The notes beneath the pieces were generated by a model. It saw only the letters and a program-made list of their open reading frames with translations, did not search any database and was not told the origin of the DNA. From Burkholderiales bacterium Ga0077543 (GTDB lineage Bacteria > Pseudomonadota > Gammaproteobacteria > Burkholderiales > Burkholderiaceae_C), in NCBI GenBank assembly GCA_001464055.1, contig LNET01000052.1, positions 1-33,672 of the forward strand: DNA of 33,672 nucleotides. Direction: 5' to 3'. The position numbers and the translations under genes were made by a program. This document shows, one piece after another, positions 23,101-31,296 of the stretch (its first letter is position 1; every line of letters begins with the position of its first letter).

Positions 23101-24393
23101 TCACAGCGTCAGTTCGACGGCAAAGCCGCCGTCGGCGGGTGGCAGGTGCACGCTGCCGCCGTGGGCACGGGCCACACGGTCGGCGAGCATCAGGCCCAGG
23201 CCGGTGTGGCCTTCGTAGGCCTGGCTGTCCAGCGCCTGCTGCAGGCGCAGGCGTTGCGGCTCGGCCACGCCGGGGCCGTCGTCGTGCAGGCGCAGCCGCT
23301 GCGGCGCGGGCTGGCTCACGCGCAGCTGCCGGGCGCCGTGACGGTGGCTGTTGTCCAGCAGGTTCACCAGCGCGGCGGCCAGCAGGTCGGCGTCGGCGTG
23401 GACCCGCAGGCCGGGCGGCACCTGCACGTCCAGCCCCGCCGCGGGCAGGCGGGCCAGCAAGGCGGAGACGTCCACATCGGCCTTGTCCACGCCCGAACCC
23501 GCGCGGAACAGCCCCAGCAGCGCCGCCACCACGCCCTGCAGCCGGGTGGCGGCGTCGCGCACGCGCTGCAGGCGCTGAGCCAGCGGCGGCGCGGCCTCGC
23601 GCAGCGCCAGTGCCAGCTGCGCGTCGATGCCGGCCAGCGGCGTGCGCAGGGCGTGGGCGGCGTGCGCGGAGAACGCACGTTCGTTCGACAGCCGGGTGGC
23701 CAGGCGCGCGACCAGCGCGTCGACGGCTTCATGCACCGGGGCCAGTTCGGCGCGCTCGGCCGCGCCCAGCCGGTCGGGGCTGGCGCCGGCGTCGACGTCG
23801 AAGCGCGCCAGCCGGGCCGACAGCGTCTGCAGCGGGCGCAGTTCGGCCTGCACCTGGCCGCGCAACCACAGCTGCCCCAGCAGGCCGACCGCCAGCGCCG
23901 CCAGCACCGCGGCCAGCGCCACTTCGGCCCGCGCCTCGGTGCGTTCCTCGCGCGTCTGCGCTGCGTACAGCATCCGGGCACGGCCGCCGGCTTCGGGCAG
24001 GGCCACGCCGTACAGCCGCCACGCGGGTACGTCGCTGAAACCCGCGCGCGCCTGTTGGTGCCAGGGCGTGGCCGGCGCCAGCGGCGAACGCAGCTGAAGG
24101 CGGCCGTCGGCGCCCACCACCTGCCAGGCAAAGTGTTCCGGCGCGCCACCGGCCCAGACCGCCGCCACCTCGTGAGGCCCGGGGGCGCCCGCGGGCTGGG
24201 CCAGCGCCGCCATCAGCGTGGCCGAGGACAGCAGGCCGGCGTCGAGCAGCTCATCGACTTCGGACACCGCGGCCAGCCAGACCGCCACGCCCACCGTGGC
24301 GCCCCAGAACAGCGAGAAGCCGATCAGAGCGCGCGCCAGCCGGGTGGCGATGGACGGCAGCCGCGCAGCGCGCGCCTGCACAGGCGGGGTCAT
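23101..24393 (-). CDS. Sensor histidine kinase (PmrB/QseC-like)
   Basis: Membrane kinase of 430 residues. Two membrane segments (about 20-40, LIGFSLFWGATVGVAVWLAA, and 155-180) bracket a periplasmic sensor of about 115 residues. HAMP-like linker, then the H-box FSAHAAHALRTPLAGI with phospho-accepting His247 (HALRTPL instead of HELRTPL), N-box LVNLLDNSHRHG, G1 LHDDGPGV and G2 HTGLGLMLADR. Replacement of the usual acidic residue after the His by Ala is notable: this residue helps autophosphorylation and phosphatase activity in related kinases. The start ATG 24393 overlaps the stop of the response regulator (ATGA). The downstream dgkA and divergent eptA suggest a PmrB-like role in sensing envelope stress, cations or peptides. 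Whether the sensor binds iron or peptides is unknown. Confidence 0.9.
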   Translation of the reverse strand: MTPPVQARAARLPSIATRLARALIGFSLFWGATVGVAVWLAAVSEVDELLDAGLLSSATLMAALAQPAGAPGPHEVAAVWAGGAPEHFAWQVVGADGRLQLRSPLAPATPWHQQARAGFSDVPAWRLYGVALPEAGGRARMLYAAQTREERTEARAEVALAAVLAALAVGLLGQLWLRGQVQAELRPLQTLSARLARFDVDAGASPDRLGAAERAELAPVHEAVDALVARLATRLSNERAFSAHAAHALRTPLAGIDAQLALALREAAPPLAQRLQRVRDAATRLQGVVAALLGLFRAGSGVDKADVDVSALLARLPAAGLDVQVPPGLRVHADADLLAAALVNLLDNSHRHGARQLRVSQPAPQRLRLHDDGPGVAEPQRLRLQQALDSQAYEGHTGLGLMLADRVARAHGGSVHLPPADGGFAVELTL

Positions 24394-25082
24394 GCCACGG
24401 CCATGCGGTAGCCCAGCCCGCGCACGGTCTCGATGTGCTCGCGCCCGAGCTTGCGGCGCAGCGCCGAGACATGCACCTCCAGCGCGTTGCTGGCCACTTC
24501 GGCGTCGAAGCCCAAGACCAGGCGCTCGAGTTCGTCGCGCGCGACGATGCGACCGGCGCGCAGCACCAGGGCTTCGAGGATCGCCCACTCGCGCCCGGTC
24601 AGCGGCACCGTGGACGAGCCGACGCGCACGCAGCGTGCGGTCAGGTCCACGACCACATCACCGCCCCCACCGCCAGCTTCCTCGCCGCCGGTGGCCTGCA
24701 GCCGGCGCAGCGCCGCGCCGCCGCCCGCGATGCGGCGGCCGAGCGCGCGCAAGCGCGCGGCCAGTTCCTCGGGGGCGAAGGGCTTGACCAGGTAGTCGTC
24801 GGCGCCGGCGTCCAGCCCCTCCACGCGCTGGGACAGCCGGTCGCGCGCCGTCAGCATCAGCGCCGGCGTGCGGTCGCCGCGGGCGCGCTGGGCGCGCAGC
24901 CAGTCCAGACCCGAGCCGTCGGGAAGCTGCCAGTCCACCAGCAGCACGTCGAAGGGTTCGCCGCGCATCGCCAGGGCCTGGTGCAGGCTGGTGCACCAGT
25001 CCACGCCGTGGCCTTCGGCACGCAGGAATTCGCTCAGGCTGTCGCCGAGCAGAGGGTCGTCTTCGAGCAGCAGCAGGCGCAT
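24390..25082 (-). CDS. OmpR/PhoB-family response regulator (PmrA/QseB-like)
   Basis: 230 residues. Receiver domain 1-115: MRLLLLEDDPLLGDS with acidic pocket Glu7-Asp8-Asp9, phospho-acceptor Asp50 in LLVDWQLPDGSG, Thr in MLTARD and Lys in LVKPF. Winged-helix DNA-binding domain ~135-228: PLTGREWAILEALVL, NALEVHVSALRRKLG and IETVRGLGYRM. It is the first gene of an operon RR-HK-dgkA. The insertion of Gly-rich linker (EEAGGGGGD) between domains is longer than in PmrA. Divergent from eptA across a 115-bp region containing a CTTCAG-N5-CTTCAT direct repeat, which is the layout of PmrA-family binding sites. Best guess: PmrA-like regulator of lipid A modification; QseB is the alternative. Confidence 0.92.
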   Translation of the reverse strand: MRLLLLEDDPLLGDSLSEFLRAEGHGVDWCTSLHQALAMRGEPFDVLLVDWQLPDGSGLDWLRAQRARGDRTPALMLTARDRLSQRVEGLDAGADDYLVKPFAPEELAARLRALGRRIAGGGAALRRLQATGGEEAGGGGGDVVVDLTARCVRVGSSTVPLTGREWAILEALVLRAGRIVARDELERLVLGFDAEVASNALEVHVSALRRKLGREHIETVRGLGYRMAVA

Positions 25083-25156
25083 GGCAGGGGTGCGGGGAGG
25101 GGTTGCAGGCAGGGCGGAAATCTGGCGGGAGCAACGCGCAAGTTACCACCCCTCGG

Positions 25157-25173
25157 CTTCAGCTGGGCTTCAT
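25157..25173 (+). promoter_or_regulatory. PmrA-box-like direct repeat upstream of eptA
   Basis: CTTCAG-CTGGG-CTTCAT, part of an 11-base direct repeat CTTCAKCTGGG x2 (25157-25178). The hexamer-N5-hexamer spacing equals that of the enterobacterial PmrA box (CTTAAK-N5-CTTAAK). It lies 24 bases upstream of the eptA ATG and 74 bases upstream of the response regulator start, so it could control either or both directions. Confidence 0.6.
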
Positions 25174-25197
25174 CTGGGCGGCGCGGAATCGCTGGCC

Positions 25198-26991
25198 ATG
25201 CCTGCCAATCCGAACCCGCTCCCCACCCGGCCCCGCCGGCTTCACGCCGCCCCGGGCAGCGCCGGCTTCGAGGTCTCGGCCGAGATCCTGATGCTGCTGG
25301 CCGCGCTGTTCTGGGCCCTGTCGGCCAACCGCGGCTTCCTGAACGCGGCGCTGCACGGCCGGCAGCTGGCAGACCCCACGGCCTGGGGCTTCGCGGCCGC
25401 GCTGCTGCTGGCGCTGGTGGGGCTGAACGTGCTGCTGCTGGCGCTGCTGGCCCACCGGCGCTGGCTCAAGCCGCTGCTGGCGCTGGTGACCGTGGTGACC
25501 GCGCTCGGCGGCCACTTCATGACGACCTATGGCGTCTACCTCGACCCCACGATGCTGCGCAACGCCCTGCACTCCAACCCGGCGGAAGCGCGCGAGCTGT
25601 TCACCGGCGAACTGGTGCTACACTTGGCGCTGTACGCCGGGCTGCCGCTGCTGCTGCTGCGGCAGGTGCGCATCGCGCCCGGCCCGCGCCGGCTGTGGCG
25701 CGCCATGGCACTGCGACTGATGGTGCTGCTGCTGGCGGTGGCGGTGGTGGCGGGGGCGGTGCTGGCGGTGTTCCAGCCGCTGGCTTCGCTGATGCGCAAC
25801 CACAAGGAGCTGCGTTATCTCATCACCCCGGCCAACGTAGTCTGGTCGATGGCGGCGGTGGCCGCGGCCGACGCGCGCGGCGCCGCGCAGCCGCGCCAGC
25901 CCATCGGGCTGGACGTGCAGCCCGGGCCGTCCTGGGCCGCACGGCGCAAGCCGCTGGTGGTGGTGCTGGTCGTGGGCGAGACCGCGCGAGCCGCGAACTG
26001 GGGCCTGAACGGCTACGCCCGCCAGACCACGCCCGAGCTGGCGCACCGGCTGCTGAACCCGGCGGCAAACAGCGGCTCGCTCGTCAACTTCAGCCTTGTG
26101 ACCGCCTGCGGCACCAACACCGAGACCTCGCTGCCCTGCATGTTCGCGCCAGTGGGCCGGCGCGACTACGACGAGGGCCGCATCCGCGGCCAGGAATCGC
26201 TGCTGCACGTGGCGGCACGCGCCGGCGTGGCCGTGCATTGGCGCGACAACCAGAGCGGCTGCAAGGGCGTGTGCGACACCCTGCCCGGCGACACCGTGAG
26301 CGCGGCCAAGGCCCCGGGGCTGTGCGCCGGCGGACAGTGCCTGGACGAAGGCCTGATCGGCGACCTGCCGCAGCGCTTGCGCGCTGCCGCAAACACCGTC
26401 ACAGGCACCGTCGCAAACACCGCCAGCGTCGGCCCCACCACACAGCTCTGGGTGCTGCACATGCTGGGCAACCACGGGCCGGCCTATCACCGCCGCGTGC
26501 CGCCGGCCTTCGCGCGCTTCCAGCCGGCCTGCAGCAGCGACGACCTGCGCGAATGCACACCCGCGCAGATCGTCAACGCCTACGACAACGCCCTGCTCTA
26601 CACCGACCACGTGCTGGCCACCGCCATCGCCGCGCTGCAGGCCGAGGCCGCGACCGTGGATTCGGCCTTGATCTACGTGTCCGACCACGGCGAGTCGCTG
26701 GGCGAACACGGGCTGTTCCTGCACGGCATGCCCTATGCCATCGCGCCCGACGTGCAGAAACAGGTGCCGATGGTGGCCTGGTTCAGCCCCGGCCTGGAAG
26801 CCGCCGCGGGGCTGCGCCCTGGCTGCCTGCTGCCCGCACTGACACGGCAGGCCGCAGCACCCGTCGCCCACGACCACCTGTTCCACACCGTGCTGGGGCT
26901 GCTGGACCTGCGCACCGCGCTGCACGTGCCGGCCTACGACCTGAGCGCGTCATGCCGCGCCGGCCCGCCCCCTGCGAAGGGCCCGCATTGA
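25198..26991 (+). CDS. eptA: Lipid A phosphoethanolamine transferase, EptA/PmrC family
   Basis: Inner-membrane enzyme of 597 residues that moves phosphoethanolamine from phosphatidylethanolamine to lipid A phosphates, lowering binding of cationic peptides. Five N-terminal membrane segments (about 25-215) and a periplasmic alkaline-phosphatase-like domain. Seen: LVVGETARAANWGLNGYARQ (Glu metal ligand), TACGTNTETSLPCMF (nucleophilic Thr region), HWRDNQSGCKGVC, HMLGNHGPAYHRR, YVSDHGESLGEHGLFLHG (metal-binding Asp-His) and the Cys pairs of the disulfide-rich domain. Start ATG 25198 has no ribosome-binding site; the first membrane segment begins ~25 residues later, so a downstream start would cut it. 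The PAP2 gene begins at its stop. It is divergent from a PmrAB-like system. Confidence 0.94.
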   Translation: MPANPNPLPTRPRRLHAAPGSAGFEVSAEILMLLAALFWALSANRGFLNAALHGRQLADPTAWGFAAALLLALVGLNVLLLALLAHRRWLKPLLALVTVVTALGGHFMTTYGVYLDPTMLRNALHSNPAEARELFTGELVLHLALYAGLPLLLLRQVRIAPGPRRLWRAMALRLMVLLLAVAVVAGAVLAVFQPLASLMRNHKELRYLITPANVVWSMAAVAAADARGAAQPRQPIGLDVQPGPSWAARRKPLVVVLVVGETARAANWGLNGYARQTTPELAHRLLNPAANSGSLVNFSLVTACGTNTETSLPCMFAPVGRRDYDEGRIRGQESLLHVAARAGVAVHWRDNQSGCKGVCDTLPGDTVSAAKAPGLCAGGQCLDEGLIGDLPQRLRAAANTVTGTVANTASVGPTTQLWVLHMLGNHGPAYHRRVPPAFARFQPACSSDDLRECTPAQIVNAYDNALLYTDHVLATAIAALQAEAATVDSALIYVSDHGESLGEHGLFLHGMPYAIAPDVQKQVPMVAWFSPGLEAAAGLRPGCLLPALTRQAAAPVAHDHLFHTVLGLLDLRTALHVPAYDLSASCRAGPPPAKGPH

Positions 26992-27755
26992 GCCCGGGCC
27001 GGCGCGACACGGCCTGGCTGCTGGCCGCGCTGCTGCCGCTGCTGGCCTGGGAAGCCAGTGGCGCCGACATGGCACTGATGCAGCTGTTCGCCGGCCCGCA
27101 GGGCTTCGCCTGGCGCGACGCGCCGCTGCTGATTGCGCTGCACCAGGGCGGTCGGATGCTGGCCTGGCTGCTGCTGGCGCTGTTGGCCTTCGACACCTGG
27201 CGACCCTTCACCCGGCAGGGCCCGCCGCGCGGTGAACGCGTGTTCTGGCTGGCCGTGGTGCTGGCCAGCGCCGTGCTGGTGCCCGGCTTGAAGCGGGCCA
27301 GCGCCACCAGCTGCCCCTGGGACCTGGAGCCCTTCGGCGGCAAGGTGCCTCACGTGCCGCACTGGCTGCTGGCGGTGGCCGACGGCGGGCCGGGACACTG
27401 CTTCCCCTCGGGCCACGCGGTGGCGGTGCTGGCTTTCACTGGCGTGGTGTTCCTGTGGCGTGACCACCGCCCGGGCGCGGCGCACGGGCTGGCCGCGGCG
27501 GTGGCGCTGCTGGGCCTGGGCTATGGCGCGGTGCAGGTGCTGCGCGGCGCGCACTTCGCCAGCCATGTGCTGTGGTCGGCCTGGCTGTGCGCGGCCATCG
27601 CGGTGGCAGCCGCCGCCGTGCAGCGCCGGTGGTTCAGCCGCCGAACAGGTCGTCGGCCGCCGGCCGCACCGGCGGCGTCAGCCCCAGGTGCTTCCACGCA
27701 GCCGCCGTGGCCACCCGCCCGCGCGGGGTGCGCTGGAGATAACCCTGCTGGATGA
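26988..27755 (+). CDS. PAP2-family membrane phosphatase
   Basis: Membrane phosphatase of about 255 residues with five to six hydrophobic segments. Motifs: [12 protein letters not shown] (variant first motif, with Lys and Arg kept but the usual RP replaced), CFPSGHA (second motif, catalytic His) and [15 protein letters not shown] (third motif). This pattern (KRxSxxxCPWDL) is common in PAP2 proteins encoded next to eptA in Proteobacteria and may act on lipid A phosphate, undecaprenyl pyrophosphate or phosphatidic acid. Start: TTG at 26988 overlapping the eptA stop (TTGA), or ATG at 26952 inside eptA. The C-terminal ~40 residues ([11 protein letters not shown]...) are low complexity and run antisense into the 3' end of ruvB by 122 bases. 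Confidence 0.85.
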   Translation: MSPGRRDTAWLLAALLPLLAWEASGADMALMQLFAGPQGFAWRDAPLLIALHQGGRMLAWLLLALLAFDTWRPFTRQGPPRGERVFWLAVVLASAVLVPGLKRASATSCPWDLEPFGGKVPHVPHWLLAVADGGPGHCFPSGHAVAVLAFTGVVFLWRDHRPGAAHGLAAAVALLGLGYGAVQVLRGAHFASHVLWSAWLCAAIAVAAAAVQRRWFSRRTGRRPPAAPAASAPGASTQPPWPPARAGCAGDNPAG

Positions 27756-28704
27756 GATAAGGCTCGATCACGTCCTCGATGGTGCCGCTTTCCTCGCCGA
27801 TGGCCGCGGCCACGTTGTCCAGGCCCACCGGACCCCCGTCGAAGCGGTGGATGACGGCTTCCAGCAGCTTGCGGTCCATCACGTCGAAGCCCTGCGGGTC
27901 GACGTCCAGCATCTTCAGCGCGCGGTCGGCGATGCCGATGTCGATGTGGCCGGCGCCCTTGACCTGGGCGTAGTCGCGCACGCGGCGCAGCAGTCGGTTG
28001 GCGATGCGCGGCGTGCCGCGGCTGCGGCGCGCGATCTCGAGCGCGCCCTCGGCGTCGGTGGGCACCTTCAGCAGGCCGGCCGAGCGCGTGACGATGCGGC
28101 ACAGCTCTTCGGCGGTATAGAACTCCAGCCGCGCGACGATGCCGAAGCGGTCGCGCAGCGGGTTGGTGAGCATGCCCGCACGCGTGGTGGCGCCCACCAG
28201 GGTGAAGGGCTGCAGGTCGAGCTTGATGCTGCGCGCGGCCGGGCCTTCGCCGATCATGATGTCGATCTGGTAGTCCTCGAGCGCGGGGTAGAGGATCTCT
28301 TCGACGACCGGGCTGAGCCGGTGGATCTCGTCGATGAAGAGCACGTCGTTCTTTTCCAGGTTGGTCAGGATCGCCGCCAGGTCCTTGGGCTTTTCCAGCA
28401 CCGGGCCGCTGGTCTGGCGCAGGTTCACGCCCAGTTCGCTGGCGATGATGTGGCTGAGCGTGGTCTTGCCCAGGCCAGGCGGGCCGAACAGCAGCACGTG
28501 GTCTAGAGCTTCGCCACGGCCGCGCGCGGCGTGGATGAAGATCTCCAGCTGTTCACGCGCCTTGGCCTGGCCCACGTAGTCGGCCAGGCCCTTGGGGCGC
28601 AGCGCACGTTCGATGGCTTCTTCGTTCGGTGAAGCCGCCGCGGCGCTGACGACACGGCGCGTCGGGGCGGGCTGGGAAGCGAAGTCGTCGGTCTGGATGG
28701 CCAT
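27634..28704 (-). CDS. ruvB: Holliday junction branch migration helicase RuvB
   Basis: AAA+ motor of the RuvAB complex, 356 residues, usual size. Seen: [18 protein letters not shown], Walker [14 protein letters not shown], Walker [12 protein letters not shown], sensor 1 [10 protein letters not shown], arginine-finger region LRDRFGIV, and the C-terminal winged helix with [21 protein letters not shown] and [17 protein letters not shown]. Start ATG 28704 gives MAIQTDDF, typical of Burkholderiales RuvB; an upstream ATG at 28728 would add eight unusual residues. It forms hexameric rings that drive branch migration in recombination and repair. ruvA and ruvC are not adjacent on the visible side. The 3' 122 bases overlap antisense with the end of the PAP2 gene. 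Confidence 0.98.
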   Translation of the reverse strand: MAIQTDDFASQPAPTRRVVSAAAASPNEEAIERALRPKGLADYVGQAKAREQLEIFIHAARGRGEALDHVLLFGPPGLGKTTLSHIIASELGVNLRQTSGPVLEKPKDLAAILTNLEKNDVLFIDEIHRLSPVVEEILYPALEDYQIDIMIGEGPAARSIKLDLQPFTLVGATTRAGMLTNPLRDRFGIVARLEFYTAEELCRIVTRSAGLLKVPTDAEGALEIARRSRGTPRIANRLLRRVRDYAQVKGAGHIDIGIADRALKMLDVDPQGFDVMDRKLLEAVIHRFDGGPVGLDNVAAAIGEESGTIEDVIEPYLIQQGYLQRTPRGRVATAAAWKHLGLTPPVRPAADDLFGG

Positions 28705-28823
28705 ACAGTGGATTATCACCAGGGGCACGTGCTGCTGGCTACACTCCGCTGGCCGTGAACACCTTGCGCCGCCGCCTGGCCGCCATCGTCTGGTTCGCCA
28801 TCCTCGTCGTGGAAAGACCTCCC

Positions 28824-29300
28824 ATGTTCCTGAAGAACACCCTCATCGCCAGCACCCTCGCCCTGGCCAGCGCCGCCGCCTGGGCCCAGGCCGTCAAGGT
28901 CGAGAACCCCTGGGCCCGCCCCACCGTCCAGGGCCAGGCCGGCGGTGGCGGCTTCCTGCGCATCGTTGGCGGCGCCGCCAATGACCGCCTGGTGGCCGCC
29001 AGCACCAGCGTTGCCGGCCGCGTCGAACTGCACACCATGACGATGGAAGGCGACGTGATGCGCATGCGCCAGGTCGACACCATCGAGGTGCCCGCCGGCC
29101 AGACCGTCGACCTGAAACCCGGCGGCCTGCACGTGATGTTCATGGACCTGAAGTCGCCGCTGAAGACCGGCAGCAGCTTCCCGCTGACGCTGAAGTTCGA
29201 GAAGGCCGGCGAAGTGAAGGTCGACGTGAAGGTGCAGCCCAGAGCACCGTCGGGCATGCCGGCGGCAGCCCCGGACGAGCACAAGCACCACAAGCACTGA
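28824..29300 (+). CDS. Periplasmic copper chaperone PCu(A)C
   Basis: Exported copper protein of 158 residues. Signal peptide [22 protein letters not shown], cleavage about 22-24. Copper motif: [15 protein letters not shown] and about twenty residues later [11 protein letters not shown], giving the His/Met ligands of the PCu(A)C H(M)x10Mx21HxM pattern. It receives Cu(I) and supports CuA/CuB assembly of cytochrome oxidase together with Sco-type proteins. The C-terminus is His/Lys-rich (DEHKHHKH), an additional metal-binding tail seen in many homologues. Start ATG 28824 was chosen because it begins the signal peptide and has GGAAAG upstream; a GTG at 28755 gives a poor extension. Divergent from ruvB; a hairpin follows the stop. 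Confidence 0.93.
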   Translation: MFLKNTLIASTLALASAAAWAQAVKVENPWARPTVQGQAGGGGFLRIVGGAANDRLVAASTSVAGRVELHTMTMEGDVMRMRQVDTIEVPAGQTVDLKPGGLHVMFMDLKSPLKTGSSFPLTLKFEKAGEVKVDVKVQPRAPSGMPAAAPDEHKHHKH

Positions 29301-29305
29301 CAATG

Positions 29306-29328
29306 CGGGCTTCGCAGCGAAGCCCGTT
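29306..29328 (+). terminator. Hairpin after the copper chaperone gene
   Basis: Perfect 9-bp stem CGGGCTTCG / CGAAGCCCG with a CAG loop followed by only TT, five bases after the stop and seven before the VOC gene. It may act as a weak terminator or attenuator. Confidence 0.6.
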
Positions 29329-29334
29329 CCAGCC

Positions 29335-29778
29335 ATGCCCGCCTTTGCCCCGTTCCACCTGGCCTTTCCCGTCGACGACCTCGCCCGTGCCCGCCACTTC
29401 TATGGCCAGGTCATGGGCTGTGCCGAAGGCCGCAGCAGCGCCGAGTGGATCGATTTCGACTTCTTCGGCCACCAGATCGTGGCCCACCTGTCGCCACCGC
29501 GCCCGGCCGCCCCGGCAGACCCGGGCCGGGGCGACCACCACAACGAAGTCGACGGCCACGACGTGCCGGTGCCTCACTTCGGCGTGGTGCTGGCCTGGGA
29601 CGACTTCCACGCGCTGGCAGAGCGGCTGCGCGCGCAGGGCTGCAGGTTCGTCATCGAGCCTTACATCCGATTCGCCGGCCAGGTGGGCGAACAGGCCACG
29701 ATGTTCTTCCGCGACCCGGCCGGCAACGCGCTGGAGTTCAAGGCCTTCCGCGACATCGGCCAGCTCTTCGCGAAGTGA
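29335..29778 (+). CDS. VOC (glyoxalase/bleomycin resistance) superfamily protein
   Basis: 147 residues, one VOC domain of two beta-alpha-beta-beta-beta units. Seen: [22 protein letters not shown] (His8 as probable metal ligand), [30 protein letters not shown], and [18 protein letters not shown], whose Glu is the usual C-terminal metal ligand. The subgroup with 'PHFGVVL...FRDP.GNALEFK' is frequent in Proteobacteria and of unknown substrate; dioxygenase or isomerase chemistry is possible. Same strand as the BchO-like gene, whose GTG lies eight bases after this stop, so the two are likely co-transcribed. Confidence 0.88.
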   Translation: MPAFAPFHLAFPVDDLARARHFYGQVMGCAEGRSSAEWIDFDFFGHQIVAHLSPPRPAAPADPGRGDHHNEVDGHDVPVPHFGVVLAWDDFHALAERLRAQGCRFVIEPYIRFAGQVGEQATMFFRDPAGNALEFKAFRDIGQLFAK

Positions 29779-29785
29779 TGCGGCC

Positions 29786-30682
29786 GTGACGGCCCCGGCG
29801 GGCCCCGGCGCCCACCCGTCCGTGGCACGCGTGCCGGCAGACTGGCCGCAGCGCCAGCACAGCCGCAGCCTGCGCGTGGGCGCCATCGACTGGCACGTGC
29901 AGGTGGCCGGCCAGGGCCCGATCCTGCTGCTGCTGCACGGCACCGGCGGATCGGCCCATTCCTGGGCCGGGCTGCTGCCGACGCTGGCGGCCCAGGCCAC
30001 CGTCGTCGTGCCCGACCTGCCCGGCCATGGCTGGACCACCGGCGCCCAGCTGGCCGACCTGACGCTGCCGCGCATGAGCCAGCACCTGCTGGCGCTGCTG
30101 GCCGCGCTGCAACTGCCGGCGCCGGCACTGGTGGCGGGGCACTCGGCCGGCGCCGCCCTGGCCTTGCGCCTGGCGCTGGACGGCCCCGGCCAGGCGCCGA
30201 AGGTGCTGGGCTTCGCCCCTTCGCTGGTGGCCCCGCCCGAGGCCTACACCCGCTGGCTGGCGCCCTGGGTCAATCCGGTCGCCACCGCCGGCCCCGTGGC
30301 CGGCCTGATGGCGCGCCTGGCCTCGCCCAGCGGCCTGATCGACCTGCTGCTGGGCAGCACGGGTTCACAGCTGTCGCCGGCCCAGCGTGCACCCTACAAG
30401 CGCCTGTTCGCCGACCGCGCCCATGTGCGCGGTGCCGTCGGCTTCATGGCTGCGGCCGACCTGCCGGCGTTGAACGCCGACTGCAGCCGCCTGCGCGGCC
30501 CCGTGGCCCTGGTGCTGGGTGCGCGCGACCGCTGGATCCCCGAACGCCTGCTGCGCCCGGTGATTGCCCGCCATCTGCCCCATGCCGACGTGCAGGCCTG
30601 GCCTGGTGGCCACCTGGTCCACGAGGAGGACCCGGCCCGCGCTACGGCCCGCGTGCTGGCCCTTCTGAACGAGACGCCATGA
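29786..30682 (+). CDS. bchO: Alpha/beta hydrolase of the BchO (magnesium chelatase accessory) family
   Basis: Alpha/beta hydrolase of about 298 residues. Seen: DWPQRQHSRSLRVGAIDWHV, LLLLHGTGGSAHSWAGLLP, VVVPDLPGHGWT, GHSAGAALALRLAL with Ser120, GARDRWIPE with Asp248 and GGHLVHEED with His276. The phrases SR...WHVQ, HGTGxSxHSW, PDLPGHG(F/W)T and GHSAGAA are typical of BchO, encoded near bchI/bchD in purple photosynthetic bacteria and suggested to assist Mg insertion into protoporphyrin. No bch, puf or crt genes are visible here, so this may be a relocated copy or a BchO-like hydrolase of other function. Start: GTG 29786, alternatives GTG 29822 or 29831. Stop overlaps the next gene's ATG (ATGA). 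Confidence 0.75.
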   Translation: MTAPAGPGAHPSVARVPADWPQRQHSRSLRVGAIDWHVQVAGQGPILLLLHGTGGSAHSWAGLLPTLAAQATVVVPDLPGHGWTTGAQLADLTLPRMSQHLLALLAALQLPAPALVAGHSAGAALALRLALDGPGQAPKVLGFAPSLVAPPEAYTRWLAPWVNPVATAGPVAGLMARLASPSGLIDLLLGSTGSQLSPAQRAPYKRLFADRAHVRGAVGFMAAADLPALNADCSRLRGPVALVLGARDRWIPERLLRPVIARHLPHADVQAWPGGHLVHEEDPARATARVLALLNETP

Positions 30683-31287
30683 CCGAACTTGTCTTCATCC
30701 GCCATGGCGAAACCGACTGGAACCGGCAGGGCCGCTTCCAGGGCCAGATCGACGTGCCGCTGAACGCCGCAGGCCTGGACCAGGCCCGACGCCTGGCCGC
30801 ACGCCTGGCGGCCGAACCCCCGGCGCTGCTGCTCAGCAGCGACCTGCAGCGGGCGCAGCAAACGGCTGCCCCGCTGGCCACGGCCTGGTCACGAGCACCC
30901 TTGCTGGTGCCCGGCTTGCGCGAGCAGAGCTTCGGCCTGCTGGAGGGACTGGACATTCCCACCATCCAGCAACGGCACCCCGATTTGTGGCGCGACTGGC
31001 TGGTGCAGCAAGCCGACTTTGCCCTGCCGGGTGGCGAAAGCAACCGCCAGTTCCACGCCCGGGTGTGGCAGGCCGTGCAATCGCTGGCCGCCGACTACGC
31101 CGGCCAGCGGCTGGTGGTGGTGACCCACGGCGGCGTGCTGGACATGCTGTGGCGCAGCGCCCGTGACGAAGCCCTGGACGGCCTGCGCCAGTGCCCGATT
31201 CCGAACACCGGCATCAACCGGTTGCGCTGGACCGACGGCCGCCTGGCCATCGAGGCCTGGGGCGACGCCAGCCATCTGGCGGACTGA
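30679..31287 (+). CDS. Histidine phosphatase (phosphoglycerate mutase-like) family protein, second copy
   Basis: 202 residues. VFIRHGETDWNRQGRFQGQIDVPLN opens with the catalytic His9; SSDLQRAQQTA and LREQSFGLLEGLD follow, then VVVTHGGVLDML with the second catalytic His. It resembles the gene at 21982-22602 (shared RHGETDWN, QGQxDVPLN, SSDLxR, HGGxLD), so the two are paralogues of the same branch. The lack of a longer insertion makes a true glycolytic mutase unlikely. Four-base overlap (ATGA) with the BchO-like gene suggests they are expressed together. Substrate unknown. Confidence 0.91.
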   Translation: MTELVFIRHGETDWNRQGRFQGQIDVPLNAAGLDQARRLAARLAAEPPALLLSSDLQRAQQTAAPLATAWSRAPLLVPGLREQSFGLLEGLDIPTIQQRHPDLWRDWLVQQADFALPGGESNRQFHARVWQAVQSLAADYAGQRLVVVTHGGVLDMLWRSARDEALDGLRQCPIPNTGINRLRWTDGRLAIEAWGDASHLAD

Positions 31288-31296
31288 GCCCCGACT

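Noticed and set aside
24435..26951. Long plus-strand open frame (to 27755) across the regulator genes and eptA
   Set aside because: Only its last part (26952/26988 onwards) shows PAP2 motifs. The rest is the antisense or shifted frame of the response regulator and eptA, with repetitive Arg/Ala/Gly composition.
21982..31287. Recent tandem duplication producing the two histidine phosphatase genes
   Set aside because: They are more than 8 kb apart in unrelated operons and differ across most of their length apart from family motifs; old paralogues are more likely.
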